The notes under the pieces: generated by a model | What the model was told of the DNA's origin: nothing | The model's database searches: none | The model's input: the letters and a program-made list of their open reading frames with translations, nothing else | Assembly: GCA_947445035.1 (NCBI GenBank) | Contig: CANFCK010000001.1 | Coordinates: forward strand, 300,044 to 364,043 | Source: Deltaproteobacteria bacterium | GTDB lineage: Bacteria; Myxococcota_A; UBA796; SXON01 | Length of the DNA: 64,000 nt | Direction of reading: 5' to 3' | Position numbers and translations under genes: made by a program | Shown: one piece after another, positions 24,001 to 31,887 of the stretch | Position numbering within the stretch: position 1 is the stretch's first letter | How the letters are laid out: the number at the start of each line of letters is the position of its first letter

Positions 24001-25503
24001 CTATAACTCCGGGTGCAAGCGGCTTCCGATGAGGAGGCCCAGGACGAAGGCGGCGACGCCACAGGCGAAGCACACCAGCGCCCAAGCACCGTGTACCTGC
24101 ATCGACAGGCGGTTGTCGTGGGGACGGTGCGTGAGGTTGGGGTCGTTGGCGACGCGCCTCGTCGGCGCGACGTCCGGGCGACGCGCGGGCTCGGCCCGCT
24201 TCCCGACCGCGGGAAGCCGGAGCGTATCCGCAGGGTCGCCCTGGCCGCCGGGTCGCCCAGCATCGGGGCGAATCACGGTATTGGCCTCCCCAAACGGGTT
24301 GGGATCCTCTTCCCGGCCCGGTCGAATCACCGTGGACTCGTCCCCGCCATCGACCAGCGGTGGCGGCGGCGCGGCCCGGAGCATGGACAGCGCCGTGTTG
24401 GACGCACTCTGGCCCGTGCGCGGGCCCGGGTCCGCACGCGCCTGTGGATTGCGCGTGGAGCGCTCTTCATCCTCCGGGGCGTCGCTCGGCTCTAAAAGGC
24501 GCGTGGGCGCATCGCCCTCGTTGCGCCGATCGGCCGGAGCGGCTTCGGGAAACAGCCCGCGGAGGAAAGCCGCGAGCGTCGAGGCGGAGAAGATGAATCC
24601 GGAGTCGTGGCAGAACCGGTCGAGCGCTTCGCGGAAGGCCGTGGCGCTCTGAAGGCGCTCATCCGGGCGGGCGCGCAGGGCCGACTCGACCAGCACGTCG
24701 AGGGCGTAGGGAACGTCGGGATTGACCTCGCTCGGGGGCAGAAACGAGGCGCGGCGGAGCGAATCCAGCGTGGCGACTTCACCTGGCTGACGAAACGGGT
24801 GCTTCCCGGTCAGCACCTCGTAGAAGAGCACGCCCGCCGAAAACAGGTCCGAGCGCTGGTCGACGAGCTGACCCGCGGCCTGCTCCGGGCTCATGTAGTC
24901 GAACCGCCCCTTCACCACGCCCGACATCGTCTCCAGCGCGTTGACGGAGGCCTTGGCGATGCCGAAGTCGGTCAACTTCACTTCCCCCTGAAAGCTCAGG
25001 AGCACGTTCCCCGGTGAGATGTCGCGATGCACGATGTTGAGCGGGACGGGCTGCCCCCCGCGCATGACCTGGCGGTTGTGCGCGTACTCCAACGCCTTGA
25101 GCATTTCCGTCAGTACGTAGACGGCGTGGGGGACCGGAAGCGTGATCCCCTTCGCCGCGCAGCGCCCGAGCGCCTGGCCGAGGTCGCGACCGTTGACGAA
25201 TTCCATCGCGATGTAGAACTGGGAATCGACGCTGCCCAGATCGAGGATCTGAACGATGTTGGCGTGTGAAAGCAGGCCGGCGATCTTCGCCTCGTCCACC
25301 AACATGTCGACGAAGTCGCGGTTGTTGCTGAGGTGGGCCGCAATGCGCTTGATCGCAAAAGTGCGCTGAAAACCCCCGATTCCATCCAAACGCGCCCGGT
25401 AGATCTCCGCCATGCCGCCCACGGCAACACGCTCGAGAATCTGGTACTTGCCGAACCGCCGGGGCTCGGGCGTGACGGCGGCGCCCATGCGTGGCCCGTC
25501 CAT
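24001..25503 (-). CDS. Membrane-anchored Ser/Thr protein kinase
   Basis: A 500-residue Hanks-type kinase. YQILERVAVGGMAEIYRA is the Gly loop, FAIKRI holds the ATP Lys, IVHRDISPGNVLLS the catalytic loop, KLTDFGIAK the metal site, and YMSPEQAAGQ the activation-segment end (SPE for APE). HRDISP is common in myxobacterial kinases. After the kinase domain (~285) comes a Pro/Arg/Asp-rich linker with several TVIRP-type Thr sites that may be autophosphorylated FHA-binding motifs, then a single transmembrane helix near the C-terminus. All catalytic residues are present. I start at ATG 25503 (ATG 25488 also possible). It shares its divergent promoter region with the Ig-like lipoprotein gene. Confidence 0.88.
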   Translation of the reverse strand: MDGPRMGAAVTPEPRRFGKYQILERVAVGGMAEIYRARLDGIGGFQRTFAIKRIAAHLSNNRDFVDMLVDEAKIAGLLSHANIVQILDLGSVDSQFYIAMEFVNGRDLGQALGRCAAKGITLPVPHAVYVLTEMLKALEYAHNRQVMRGGQPVPLNIVHRDISPGNVLLSFQGEVKLTDFGIAKASVNALETMSGVVKGRFDYMSPEQAAGQLVDQRSDLFSAGVLFYEVLTGKHPFRQPGEVATLDSLRRASFLPPSEVNPDVPYALDVLVESALRARPDERLQSATAFREALDRFCHDSGFIFSASTLAAFLRGLFPEAAPADRRNEGDAPTRLLEPSDAPEDEERSTRNPQARADPGPRTGQSASNTALSMLRAAPPPPLVDGGDESTVIRPGREEDPNPFGEANTVIRPDAGRPGGQGDPADTLRLPAVGKRAEPARRPDVAPTRRVANDPNLTHRPHDNRLSMQVHGAWALVCFACGVAAFVLGLLIGSRLHPEL

Positions 25504-25552
25504 AGCCCATCCCGCATGTCGCGGTGGGCGCGTAAAAAGATCACACGCCGGG

Positions 25553-25580
25553 TTGCAAAAAGTTTCACATCGAGTAGATG
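25553..25580 (+). promoter_or_regulatory. Candidate promoter for the Ig-like lipoprotein gene
   Basis: TTGCAA (25553-25558) and TAGATG (25575-25580) are separated by 16 bases in an A-rich patch that stands out against the GC-rich background. Transcription would begin near 25588 and yield a ~100-base leader. Confidence 0.45.
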
Positions 25581-25587
25581 GCCGGCG

Positions 25588-25689
25588 CCCTCGGGGAAGG
25601 CTCCGCCTCCCGCGTCCACCCGAGCAAGCCAGGACCCGGCCTTCGCCCGGTCCAACAGGGGTGCGAATCCCCAAACGGAATCGGATCAA
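25588..25689 (+). ncRNA. Structured 5' leader RNA with three consecutive stem-loops
   Basis: Between the candidate promoter and the ATG at 25690, three stems can be drawn in a row: GGGAAGGC with GCCTCCC (one bulged A), GGACCCGGC with GCCCGGTCC (one C-C mismatch), and GGGG/CCCC closed by the loop TGCGAAT. An alternative pairing joins CTCGGG (from 25590) with CCCGAG (25619). Short strings such as GGGAAGGC and AAGCCAGGA resemble the 3' half of cobalamin riboswitches, but the diagnostic P3-P5 core is absent, so I do not assign a class. The structure argues for post-transcriptional control of the downstream lipoprotein. Confidence 0.4.
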
Positions 25690-26262
25690 ATGGTCGCTCT
25701 TCTCGCTTTCCTTGCCTGCAGCCCCGTACCCGCCTCGATCAAGTTCGATGGCGAGGCCACCACCACCGTCCACAACATGGACGTCGTCGCGGTGAACAAA
25801 GCCACCGTCATGGACAAAGATGGCAAGGCCATCGACCCCCAGCCGGCCCTTTCGTGGGCCGTCACCCCCGCCACCGTCGCCACGCTCGCCGGCGCCAAGG
25901 TCACCCCCGTGGCCAACGGCGAAGCCTCGGTCGAAGCCAAGGTCGGCGAGATCAAGGCCTCCTACAAGTTCGTCGTTGCCCTCCCGGACAAGGTCGAGAT
26001 CGCCGGCTACGACGCCGCGGCCGCCTGGCCCGTCGGTAGCGCCATGCAGCTCACCGCCGCCGTCAAGGCTGGCGAGGCCGCCGTTGAAGGTCAGGTCGTG
26101 ACCTGGTCCAGCTCCGACGCCAACATCGCCGAAGTCGACGCCAATGGCAACACCACCGGCAAGGCCGAGGGCAAGGCCACCGTGACCGCGACCTCCGGCG
26201 CGCTCACCGCCACGGTCGAGGTCACCATCGGTGGCGCGGCCGTCGCCGTCGTCGCTCCGTAG
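25690..26262 (+). CDS. Small Ig-like (BIG2-type) lipoprotein
   Basis: A 190-residue lipoprotein (MVALLAFLACSPV; lipobox Cys at 10). Two Ig-like units follow: residues ~15-95 (VVAVNKATVMDKDGKAIDP and onward) and ~100-185, where VVTWSSSDANIAEVDANGNT and GKATVTATSG are the hallmark of bacterial Ig-like domain 2. The codon use is strikingly uniform (GCC, AAG, GTC), as in highly expressed genes, and it has its own promoter, structured leader and intrinsic terminator. An abundant envelope lipoprotein is the simplest reading; the ligand is unknown. Confidence 0.75.
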   Translation: MVALLAFLACSPVPASIKFDGEATTTVHNMDVVAVNKATVMDKDGKAIDPQPALSWAVTPATVATLAGAKVTPVANGEASVEAKVGEIKASYKFVVALPDKVEIAGYDAAAAWPVGSAMQLTAAVKAGEAAVEGQVVTWSSSDANIAEVDANGNTTGKAEGKATVTATSGALTATVEVTIGGAAVAVVAP

Positions 26263-26287
26263 TCACCCGGCTTCGGCCACCACCAGG

Positions 26288-26323
26288 GCCCGGCAGCTTC
26301 CGCTGTCGGGCTCTGTTGTTTTT
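26288..26323 (+). terminator. Rho-independent terminator
   Basis: GCCCGGCAGC and GCTGTCGGGC form a 10-bp stem (one G-U pair) with a TTCC tetraloop, followed by TCTGTTGTTTTT. It lies 26 bases after the Ig-like lipoprotein stop and in front of a convergent gene. Confidence 0.85.
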
Positions 26324-26334
26324 GCCAGGATGGC

Positions 26335-28017
26335 TCAGCGGGGCAGCTGTACTCCGACACGTACCAACCCCTTGCCCATCCGGGGGAAGAGCGGCAGCTT
26401 CTGCAGCTCGGCTTCCACACACAGCCGTGTCGGTTCGTGGGGGTAGTTCAAAAGGGCCGCGGACTGGACCGCCCCGGCCTCGTCGACGACGACCTCCAGC
26501 GCCAGGTAGGGCGCGCTCTTGCACACTCGTTCGGCGTCCACCCCGCGCTCGCCCAGGGTGTAGGCGATGCCTTGCCAGTCCGCGTGCGCCGCGGGATCGG
26601 CCTCCTCGCCGGTGAGCACCCGCGGCACCTCGCGCAGCGTCCACCACGCGCCGGCGACCATGGCCAGCGCGCCGAAGCCCAGCGCGGTCACCGCCAGACA
26701 GCCCAACGACGTGGTCGTCGCCTTGTCCTTGCTCATGCGCTCGAGCGTCGAGGTTGGCCGCAAGTCGAGCTGCGAGCCGGTGGGCGAGGTGCGAGCCGCG
26801 ACCGCGGGCGGACGCGTGGGGCCCGTCTGGGCAGGGGCTGGCAAGAGCGCCGGCGTGGGAGCGGCCGCGGGAGCCCTTGCGACGGGACTTGGAAGCGCGT
26901 CCTGGCTGAGCTCGCCGGCCAGTGGCCTCGCCGCCGAGCCGCCCGTCCGTTCGGAGCTGGGTGAGCTGCGGGGCGTCGGGCGCGGTGCTTCGCCCGACTC
27001 GGAGAGCGCGATGCGGCCGGGGTCCTTGCCCAGGGCGATGGTGTGGAGGCGTTCCGCAAGCAGGTCGATCGGGCAACGGTCGCCGGGGTCGGGCGTCATC
27101 GCCGCAGCGAGGGTGTCGTTGAGCCAGGTCGGCTCGGAGCCCTTGCCGACGGTCAGCCGCGGCGGCAGGTGGCGCAGCAGGTGCTCCCGCTGCTCGTCCG
27201 GGTCCAACTCGGCCATGAACTCGGCCACGGGCGCGGCGGTCAGGCAGAAGTAGAGGAGCGCGCCGACGGCGTACACGTCCGTCGCCGGCTGGGGCGCCAC
27301 CCCCTCGAACTGCTCTGGGGCGGCGTACTGGGGGGTGCCGATGAACGCGCCAACCCGGGTGAGCCGGTCGCCCACGCCACCGAAAACTTTGGCGATCCCG
27401 AAGTCGGCGACGCGGATCCGCGGCACTTCGTCCCGGGGCACCACCGCCTCCAGGAGCACGTTCTCAGGCTTCAGATCGCGATGGATGACCCCTTGCTGAT
27501 GCGCGACCGCCAGGGCGTCACACACCTGCATCGCGACCGCCGCGGCCACCCGCGGCGACAACAGGCCCACCCGTCGGAGATGGTCCAAAAGGGACCCCCC
27601 CGCTTCAAAGCGCGTGACGAGGTACGGCGAATGGCCCGAGCGGTGCACAAACCCGCGGCACTCCACGATCTGGGGGTGGTTGAGCCCCTGGAGAATCTGC
27701 GCCTCGGTCGCGAGACGCCTGAGGTACGGCCCCTGGTCCCGCTGCTGATAGAGGACCTTGACCGCCAGCAGCGGGCCGAACTCTTGGCTGTCGGCCGCGA
27801 CCTCCCGCGCCAGGTAGGTGACCCCCGCGCCGCCAATCGCGAGGCGCCGGTGTATGCGGTAGGTGCGATCGATGAGCTCGCCCCCTTCCATCAGCTCGCC
27901 CCAGCCGACCGCGGGTCGCGCCGACCGGCAGCCGAGATTGGAGCAGCGCTCGCCATCTTCCACGAAGGTCGTGAGGCAGCGGCTGCAGTAGCGGGTGCGG
28001 GGCGCCGCCAAAGACAT
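26335..28017 (-). CDS. Ser/Thr kinase with N-terminal zinc ribbon and periplasmic TonB-C/AgmX-like domain
   Basis: A ~560-residue kinase. A four-Cys zinc ribbon (YCSRC and CSNLGC) comes first, then a full kinase domain: GGAGVTYLAR loop, LAVKVL lysine, VIHRDLKPENVLL, VADFGIAK, YAAPEQF. After a Pro/Ala-rich linker there is one transmembrane helix, then ~100 residues outside the membrane with ALEVVVDEAGAV and an RLCVEAELQKLPLFP segment. That outer part resembles the C-terminal fold of TonB or the AgmX/PglI family, so it may sense an envelope state. All catalytic residues are present. I start at ATG 28017; ATG 28053 is in frame but would overlap the divergent ald start. Confidence 0.85.
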   Translation of the reverse strand: MSLAAPRTRYCSRCLTTFVEDGERCSNLGCRSARPAVGWGELMEGGELIDRTYRIHRRLAIGGAGVTYLAREVAADSQEFGPLLAVKVLYQQRDQGPYLRRLATEAQILQGLNHPQIVECRGFVHRSGHSPYLVTRFEAGGSLLDHLRRVGLLSPRVAAAVAMQVCDALAVAHQQGVIHRDLKPENVLLEAVVPRDEVPRIRVADFGIAKVFGGVGDRLTRVGAFIGTPQYAAPEQFEGVAPQPATDVYAVGALLYFCLTAAPVAEFMAELDPDEQREHLLRHLPPRLTVGKGSEPTWLNDTLAAAMTPDPGDRCPIDLLAERLHTIALGKDPGRIALSESGEAPRPTPRSSPSSERTGGSAARPLAGELSQDALPSPVARAPAAAPTPALLPAPAQTGPTRPPAVAARTSPTGSQLDLRPTSTLERMSKDKATTTSLGCLAVTALGFGALAMVAGAWWTLREVPRVLTGEEADPAAHADWQGIAYTLGERGVDAERVCKSAPYLALEVVVDEAGAVQSAALLNYPHEPTRLCVEAELQKLPLFPRMGKGLVRVGVQLPR

Positions 28018-28051
28018 CGGGAGGGAACTATCTCTGATAGGCTTCCGCGCC

Positions 28052-29176
28052 ATGCGTATCGGTGTGCTGCGTGAGACCCTCCCCGGCGAGCGCCGCGTGC
28101 CCTTGACTCCGGAGGGGGCTCGGCTGTTGGCCGCCCGAAATCACGTGGTGTTTGTCGAGGCCGGTTTGGGCCGCGGCGCCGGCTTCTCCGACACCGAGTA
28201 CCTCGCCGCTGGGGCGCAAATCGCCTTCAGCTCACGCGAGATCGCAGCCCAGGCCGAGGTGTTGGTCAAGGTCCATCCGCCTCGGGTGGAGGAGATCGAG
28301 CTTCTTCGGCCGGGAACGACACTTCTCGCGTTCTTGCACCTCGCCGGGCAGCCGGCGGCACTACACCAGGCCCTGGTCGGCGCGCGCGCATCGACGCTGT
28401 CGCTGGAGCTGGTGCAAGAAGGCGACGAGTTCCCGATTCTAGAGCCGCTCTCCGCCATCGGTGGGCGCGTGGCGGTCACACTCGCAGCATGGCACCTCAC
28501 GATTCCAGGCGGTGGTCCTGGTGTTCTCCTGGGTGGTTCGCCGGGGGTCCCGCCAGCGATGGTCCTTGTCATCGGGGGCGGGACCGCGGGTCGGGCGGCA
28601 GCGGCCGAAGCAGCGGCGCTCGGCGCGCAGGTGGTGGTGCTGGATCGTGATCCCCGGCAGCTGCAACGAGTCGGGCACGAAGTGGGCCGCAGCATCGTCA
28701 CGGGCATCGCAAGTGAATACCACCTCGTCCGCTATCTGGAGCAGGCCGACGTGGTGATCGGCGCCGTGGCCGTTCGCGGCGAGCCGGCGCCGAAGGTGCT
28801 CCGCCGGTCCCACGTGCGCGCCATGAAGGAGGCCGCGCTTTTCATCGACATGTCGATCGACGAGGGCGGCTGCGCGGAGACCAGCCACCCGACGACGACC
28901 GACGCCCCGGTCTACGAGGCGGAGGGGGTGCGCCACATTTGCATCCCCAACTTGCCGAGTGAGGTGGCGCGCACCGCGTCATGGGTGCTCAGCTCCAGCC
29001 TCTTGCCCTATCTCGACGCGCTGGGGTCCGGGCTGCCCCACGCGCTGGCGAGGAGTCCGGCCCTGCGCCACGCCGTCGGATTCTTGGACGGCCGTCTGGT
29101 GAACCGGACGTTGCGGCGCTTCATCGATGTTCCCTACGTGCCACTGGACGAGATCATGCCGGTGGCGGAGGGCTAG
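28052..29176 (+). CDS. ald: Alanine dehydrogenase
   Basis: A 374-residue NAD-dependent L-alanine dehydrogenase (alanine to pyruvate and ammonia), normal family length. MRIGVLRETLPGERRVPLTP is the typical N-terminus. The substrate-binding Lys is in VLVKVHPP and the catalytic His in LAFLHLAGQ; MVLVIGGGTAGRAAAAEA is the NAD fold; the C-terminal block has HICIPNLPSEVARTAS. The nicotinamide-loop region is intact. TAGGCT 8 bases before the ATG suggests a leaderless transcript. It is divergent from the zinc-ribbon kinase. Pyridine nucleotide transhydrogenase alpha is a relative, but length and motifs favour Ald. Confidence 0.88.
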   Translation: MRIGVLRETLPGERRVPLTPEGARLLAARNHVVFVEAGLGRGAGFSDTEYLAAGAQIAFSSREIAAQAEVLVKVHPPRVEEIELLRPGTTLLAFLHLAGQPAALHQALVGARASTLSLELVQEGDEFPILEPLSAIGGRVAVTLAAWHLTIPGGGPGVLLGGSPGVPPAMVLVIGGGTAGRAAAAEAAALGAQVVVLDRDPRQLQRVGHEVGRSIVTGIASEYHLVRYLEQADVVIGAVAVRGEPAPKVLRRSHVRAMKEAALFIDMSIDEGGCAETSHPTTTDAPVYEAEGVRHICIPNLPSEVARTASWVLSSSLLPYLDALGSGLPHALARSPALRHAVGFLDGRLVNRTLRRFIDVPYVPLDEIMPVAEG

Positions 29177-29227
29177 CCGCGCGGGCGCGCCGGGTTGCCA
29201 GGGGTGGTCGTGGTACGCTCGCGTCGC

Positions 29228-29932
29228 GTGGCTCTTCCTCAGACCCTCCTCTGGACCCTCGGCGGCCTCGGTGCAGCCGCTGGCGCGCTTTCGGGTTGGC
29301 TCGCCACCCGCGCGTGGCGAACCGCGCGGCTGATTTCGTCGACACCGCCCACTGCGGTGAGCGGGCTGACGCCTGGTCTGCACGAGGTCCGGGGGGCCAT
29401 TCGTGGCGAGGGGAGCCTTGTGTCGCCCATGTCGGCCCAGCCGTGCGTGTACTGGCGCCTGCTCATCGAACAGCGCCGCCAGAACCGTTGGGAATCGGTC
29501 CTCGACCGAAAAGACTGCGTCTCAGCAGCGCTCGACGACGGGGGTGGGCGGGTCGGACTCGAGCCGATGGAGGCCGACGTGATCTTGTCTCGTCCGGAGC
29601 ACGCCACGGGGGGCATCCTGGGCGTGCCGAGCGCCGAGCTGACGCGGGTGCTGGCCACCTTCTCCGAATCGGCGCCGAATCTCCAGGGTCCGTACGTTCG
29701 GTATCGTGAGGAACTTCTGGTCGACGGCTCCCGGGTCCACGTCATCGGCACCGTGGTCGAGGAGGGCCAAGGGTGGCGCATCGGCGCGCAGGGGGACGTC
29801 CACGTGCTCAGCGACCGTGACGAGTCCGATATTGTACGCCACGAGGAGCGGAATGCCCTCCGCTGGGTGGGAGGGACCGTGGTCGGCGCGGGGCTTCTGG
29901 TGTGGAGCGTGCTGCAGATCTTCGGACTGTAG
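29228..29932 (+). CDS. GIDE-domain (MULAN-like) membrane protein
   Basis: A 234-residue protein with an N-terminal transmembrane helix (LLWTLGGLGAAAGALSGWLA), a central domain and a C-terminal helix (VVGAGLLVWSVLQIFG). The centre, from GLHEVRGAIRGEGSLVSPMS to PCVYWRLLIEQRR, matches the GIDE domain of the mitochondrial E3 ligase MULAN and its prokaryotic relatives. The RING finger of the eukaryotic protein is absent. The function of bacterial members is not established. TACGCT lies 8 bases before the GTG start at 29228. Confidence 0.65.
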   Translation: MALPQTLLWTLGGLGAAAGALSGWLATRAWRTARLISSTPPTAVSGLTPGLHEVRGAIRGEGSLVSPMSAQPCVYWRLLIEQRRQNRWESVLDRKDCVSAALDDGGGRVGLEPMEADVILSRPEHATGGILGVPSAELTRVLATFSESAPNLQGPYVRYREELLVDGSRVHVIGTVVEEGQGWRIGAQGDVHVLSDRDESDIVRHEERNALRWVGGTVVGAGLLVWSVLQIFGL

Positions 29933-29938
29933 GCGCCT

Positions 29939-31519
29939 TCACCCCCGCAAGCTCGCCACCTGCCGAGCAAGCTCCCCCACCGTCGCGACCGGACGCGCGC
30001 ACGCACTCCCAGAACAGGCCAACGCCTTGCCCGCAGGGACGCCGTCCACGACTCGGCGCACGAGCATGTCGGGGTCGGGGAGCGTCCACGCGCCGCACAG
30101 GAGCGCCTCGTTGCCTGCGACCTTGACCACGACCGCGCGCCGTCCCAGTCGCTCGGCCAGGGCTGCGGCGGGCGCCGCCATGAAGCCGTAGCGGTCGGCC
30201 TCGACACTCGCACCCCGCGACGCGGCGTCGGCCAGGTCCCGCCAGCGCGGCGTGTCCGTCAGGTTGAAGACACGCCACGCGGCCTCGCCCAGCGCAGCGT
30301 TCCCAGGAAGCAGCCGGCGCGCGTAGACCAGTCGCCCCACGCCGCCGCCCGGCGCATCACGGAAGCCGCCCTCGGGAAGCGCGAGGCCCTCGGCGAAGCT
30401 CAGAACGCGCTCGGCCGCGTCCAGCCAGGCGTCGTCGCCAGTGTACTGCGCCAGTTGGGCGAGGGCGTCGGCCACAGCGGCCTGGTCCTCCAGAAGGCCG
30501 ACGGCTTCCCCCTCCAGCGTGCGTCGCACCGCCCCGTCGGCCCGCACCAGCTTCTCTAGAACCAGCGTCATCGCCGCCCGCGCCATCTCCGCCAGCCCGG
30601 GCCGGTCCAGCGCGCACGCGGCCCGCAGGAGCGTGACCGCGATCTGGGCGTTCCAGCCGGCGACGACGGTAGCGTCCACGGGCGGCGGCTCCCCGCGCGG
30701 CAGGTGGGCGTAATGCGCCTCGTCGGCGTCCATCGACCCCGCGAAGGCGTGCACGTCGTCGCGCCACAGGCGCCGAATCAGCCACTGCAGCGACCGTTCG
30801 ACGGCCGCGCGATGCCGGCCCGTGCGCAGGTAGACGCGCAAAAGTCGCGCCTGGTCCTCACCGAGCTTTTCGTAGTGGACCTGAGCCCAGTCGTCCTGGG
30901 TCGCGTAGCGGAAGAACCCGCCCTCGTGCGCATCGTAGAGGCCCTTGTCCACCATCGCGTCGAGGGTCTTGCCGAGCATCCCACCGTCGTCGCCCCCGCG
31001 CTCGACCCGGTCGGCCAGCCAATCCAGCACCCCAGGGTGAGGAAACTTTTCGAGCTCGCCAAAGCCGCCGTGCCACGGGTCGTAGGCCTTCTTCACCGCG
31101 GCCCAGACTTGCTCGACGTCGGCGGGCGCATCGACGAGCACCTCGGCATCAGGCTTCCCGAGGGCCCACCGCTGGCCGGGCCGGGAGCAGCTGTCCAGGA
31201 GCGGAAGCAACTCGTGCGGTGGCATGTACAGCCGCCCCACCAGCACCTCGCCATCGGCGTCCAGGATCGCGCACGTCGGCCACCCGCCCTGGTTGTAGCG
31301 ATCGTTGATGTCGGGGCGATGGTCGGTGTCGACCCGGATCGCCACGAACCGCTCACGAAGGATGCTGACGACACGGGGGTCGGGGTAGGTCCCCTGGTCC
31401 ATGACGTGGCACCAGTGGCACCAGGTGGCGCCGATGTGCAGGAGCACGGGCCGCCCCAACTCCCGCGCCCGCGCAAACGCGTCCTCGCCCCAGGGCATCC
31501 ACTCGATTTCGGTATTCAA
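29939..31519 (-). CDS. Thioredoxin-fold DUF255 protein (YyaL/SSP411-like)
   Basis: A 526-residue protein with an N-terminal thioredoxin domain: PVLLHIGATWCHWCHVMD gives the CHWC motif at 34-37, and GGWPTCAILD the cis-Pro region. The rest is an (alpha/alpha)-barrel-like helical region as in N-acylglucosamine epimerases, with a DEAHYAHL segment. Family members (YyaL, human SPATA20) are usually 650-700 residues, so this one is on the short side. The role is unknown; the active-site Cys pair suggests redox chemistry. Its ATG overlaps the upstream stop (ATGA), making an operon with the GGCT-like gene and the unknown protein before it. Confidence 0.85.
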   Translation of the reverse strand: MNTEIEWMPWGEDAFARARELGRPVLLHIGATWCHWCHVMDQGTYPDPRVVSILRERFVAIRVDTDHRPDINDRYNQGGWPTCAILDADGEVLVGRLYMPPHELLPLLDSCSRPGQRWALGKPDAEVLVDAPADVEQVWAAVKKAYDPWHGGFGELEKFPHPGVLDWLADRVERGGDDGGMLGKTLDAMVDKGLYDAHEGGFFRYATQDDWAQVHYEKLGEDQARLLRVYLRTGRHRAAVERSLQWLIRRLWRDDVHAFAGSMDADEAHYAHLPRGEPPPVDATVVAGWNAQIAVTLLRAACALDRPGLAEMARAAMTLVLEKLVRADGAVRRTLEGEAVGLLEDQAAVADALAQLAQYTGDDAWLDAAERVLSFAEGLALPEGGFRDAPGGGVGRLVYARRLLPGNAALGEAAWRVFNLTDTPRWRDLADAASRGASVEADRYGFMAAPAAALAERLGRRAVVVKVAGNEALLCGAWTLPDPDMLVRRVVDGVPAGKALACSGSACARPVATVGELARQVASLRG

Positions 31520-31887
31520 ACAGGGCTCCGTCGGACCGCGCGCCAGCCGGTCAGGTCACTCAATACCCAGCTGGTGGCGCGGCCGATGCGCAAATTGACG
31601 ATCACCTCGACCGTCTGTGGGACCAGTTGGCTGCCGGTGCCAGAAAAGAGGAAGTTGAGGACCGGCATCTGCGGGGGGGTCAGCTCCACCAGTCGGCCGC
31701 GGACGGGCGGCGCACTGGGGTCTGGTACCAGGCCCAACCGACCTCGACGACTTCGGTACAGGCGGCCTCGCACTGACGCCAACACGCCGGGGTCCTCACC
31801 CAACCAGCCCGAAGCGCCGCCCATCAACGCCTCCTGGTCGTAGACGAAGACCGCGCCCTTCGGCGTCGGGGAGGAGCTGCGGCTCAC
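31516..31887 (-). CDS. Gamma-glutamylcyclotransferase-like protein
   Basis: A 123-residue protein. GAVFVYDQEALMGG resembles the FVYGTLxxG phosphate/substrate loop of the GGCT/AIG2 fold, followed by VRGRLYRSRRGRLGLVPDPS and VRGRLVELTPPQ, the two usual beta blocks. In the canonical loop YGTL(R/K) binds the substrate; here it is YDQEAL, and the central catalytic Glu region is hard to place, so activity is uncertain. GTG 31887 overlaps the upstream stop, and its stop overlaps the DUF255 start. Confidence 0.5.
   Translation of the reverse strand: MSRSSSPTPKGAVFVYDQEALMGGASGWLGEDPGVLASVRGRLYRSRRGRLGLVPDPSAPPVRGRLVELTPPQMPVLNFLFSGTGSQLVPQTVEVIVNLRIGRATSWVLSDLTGWRAVRRSPV

Noticed and set aside
25657-25673. 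tRNA T-arm-like hairpin (GGGG TGCGAAT CCCC)
   Set aside because: No matching acceptor stem, anticodon arm or CCA end within tRNA distance; kept only as part of the leader.
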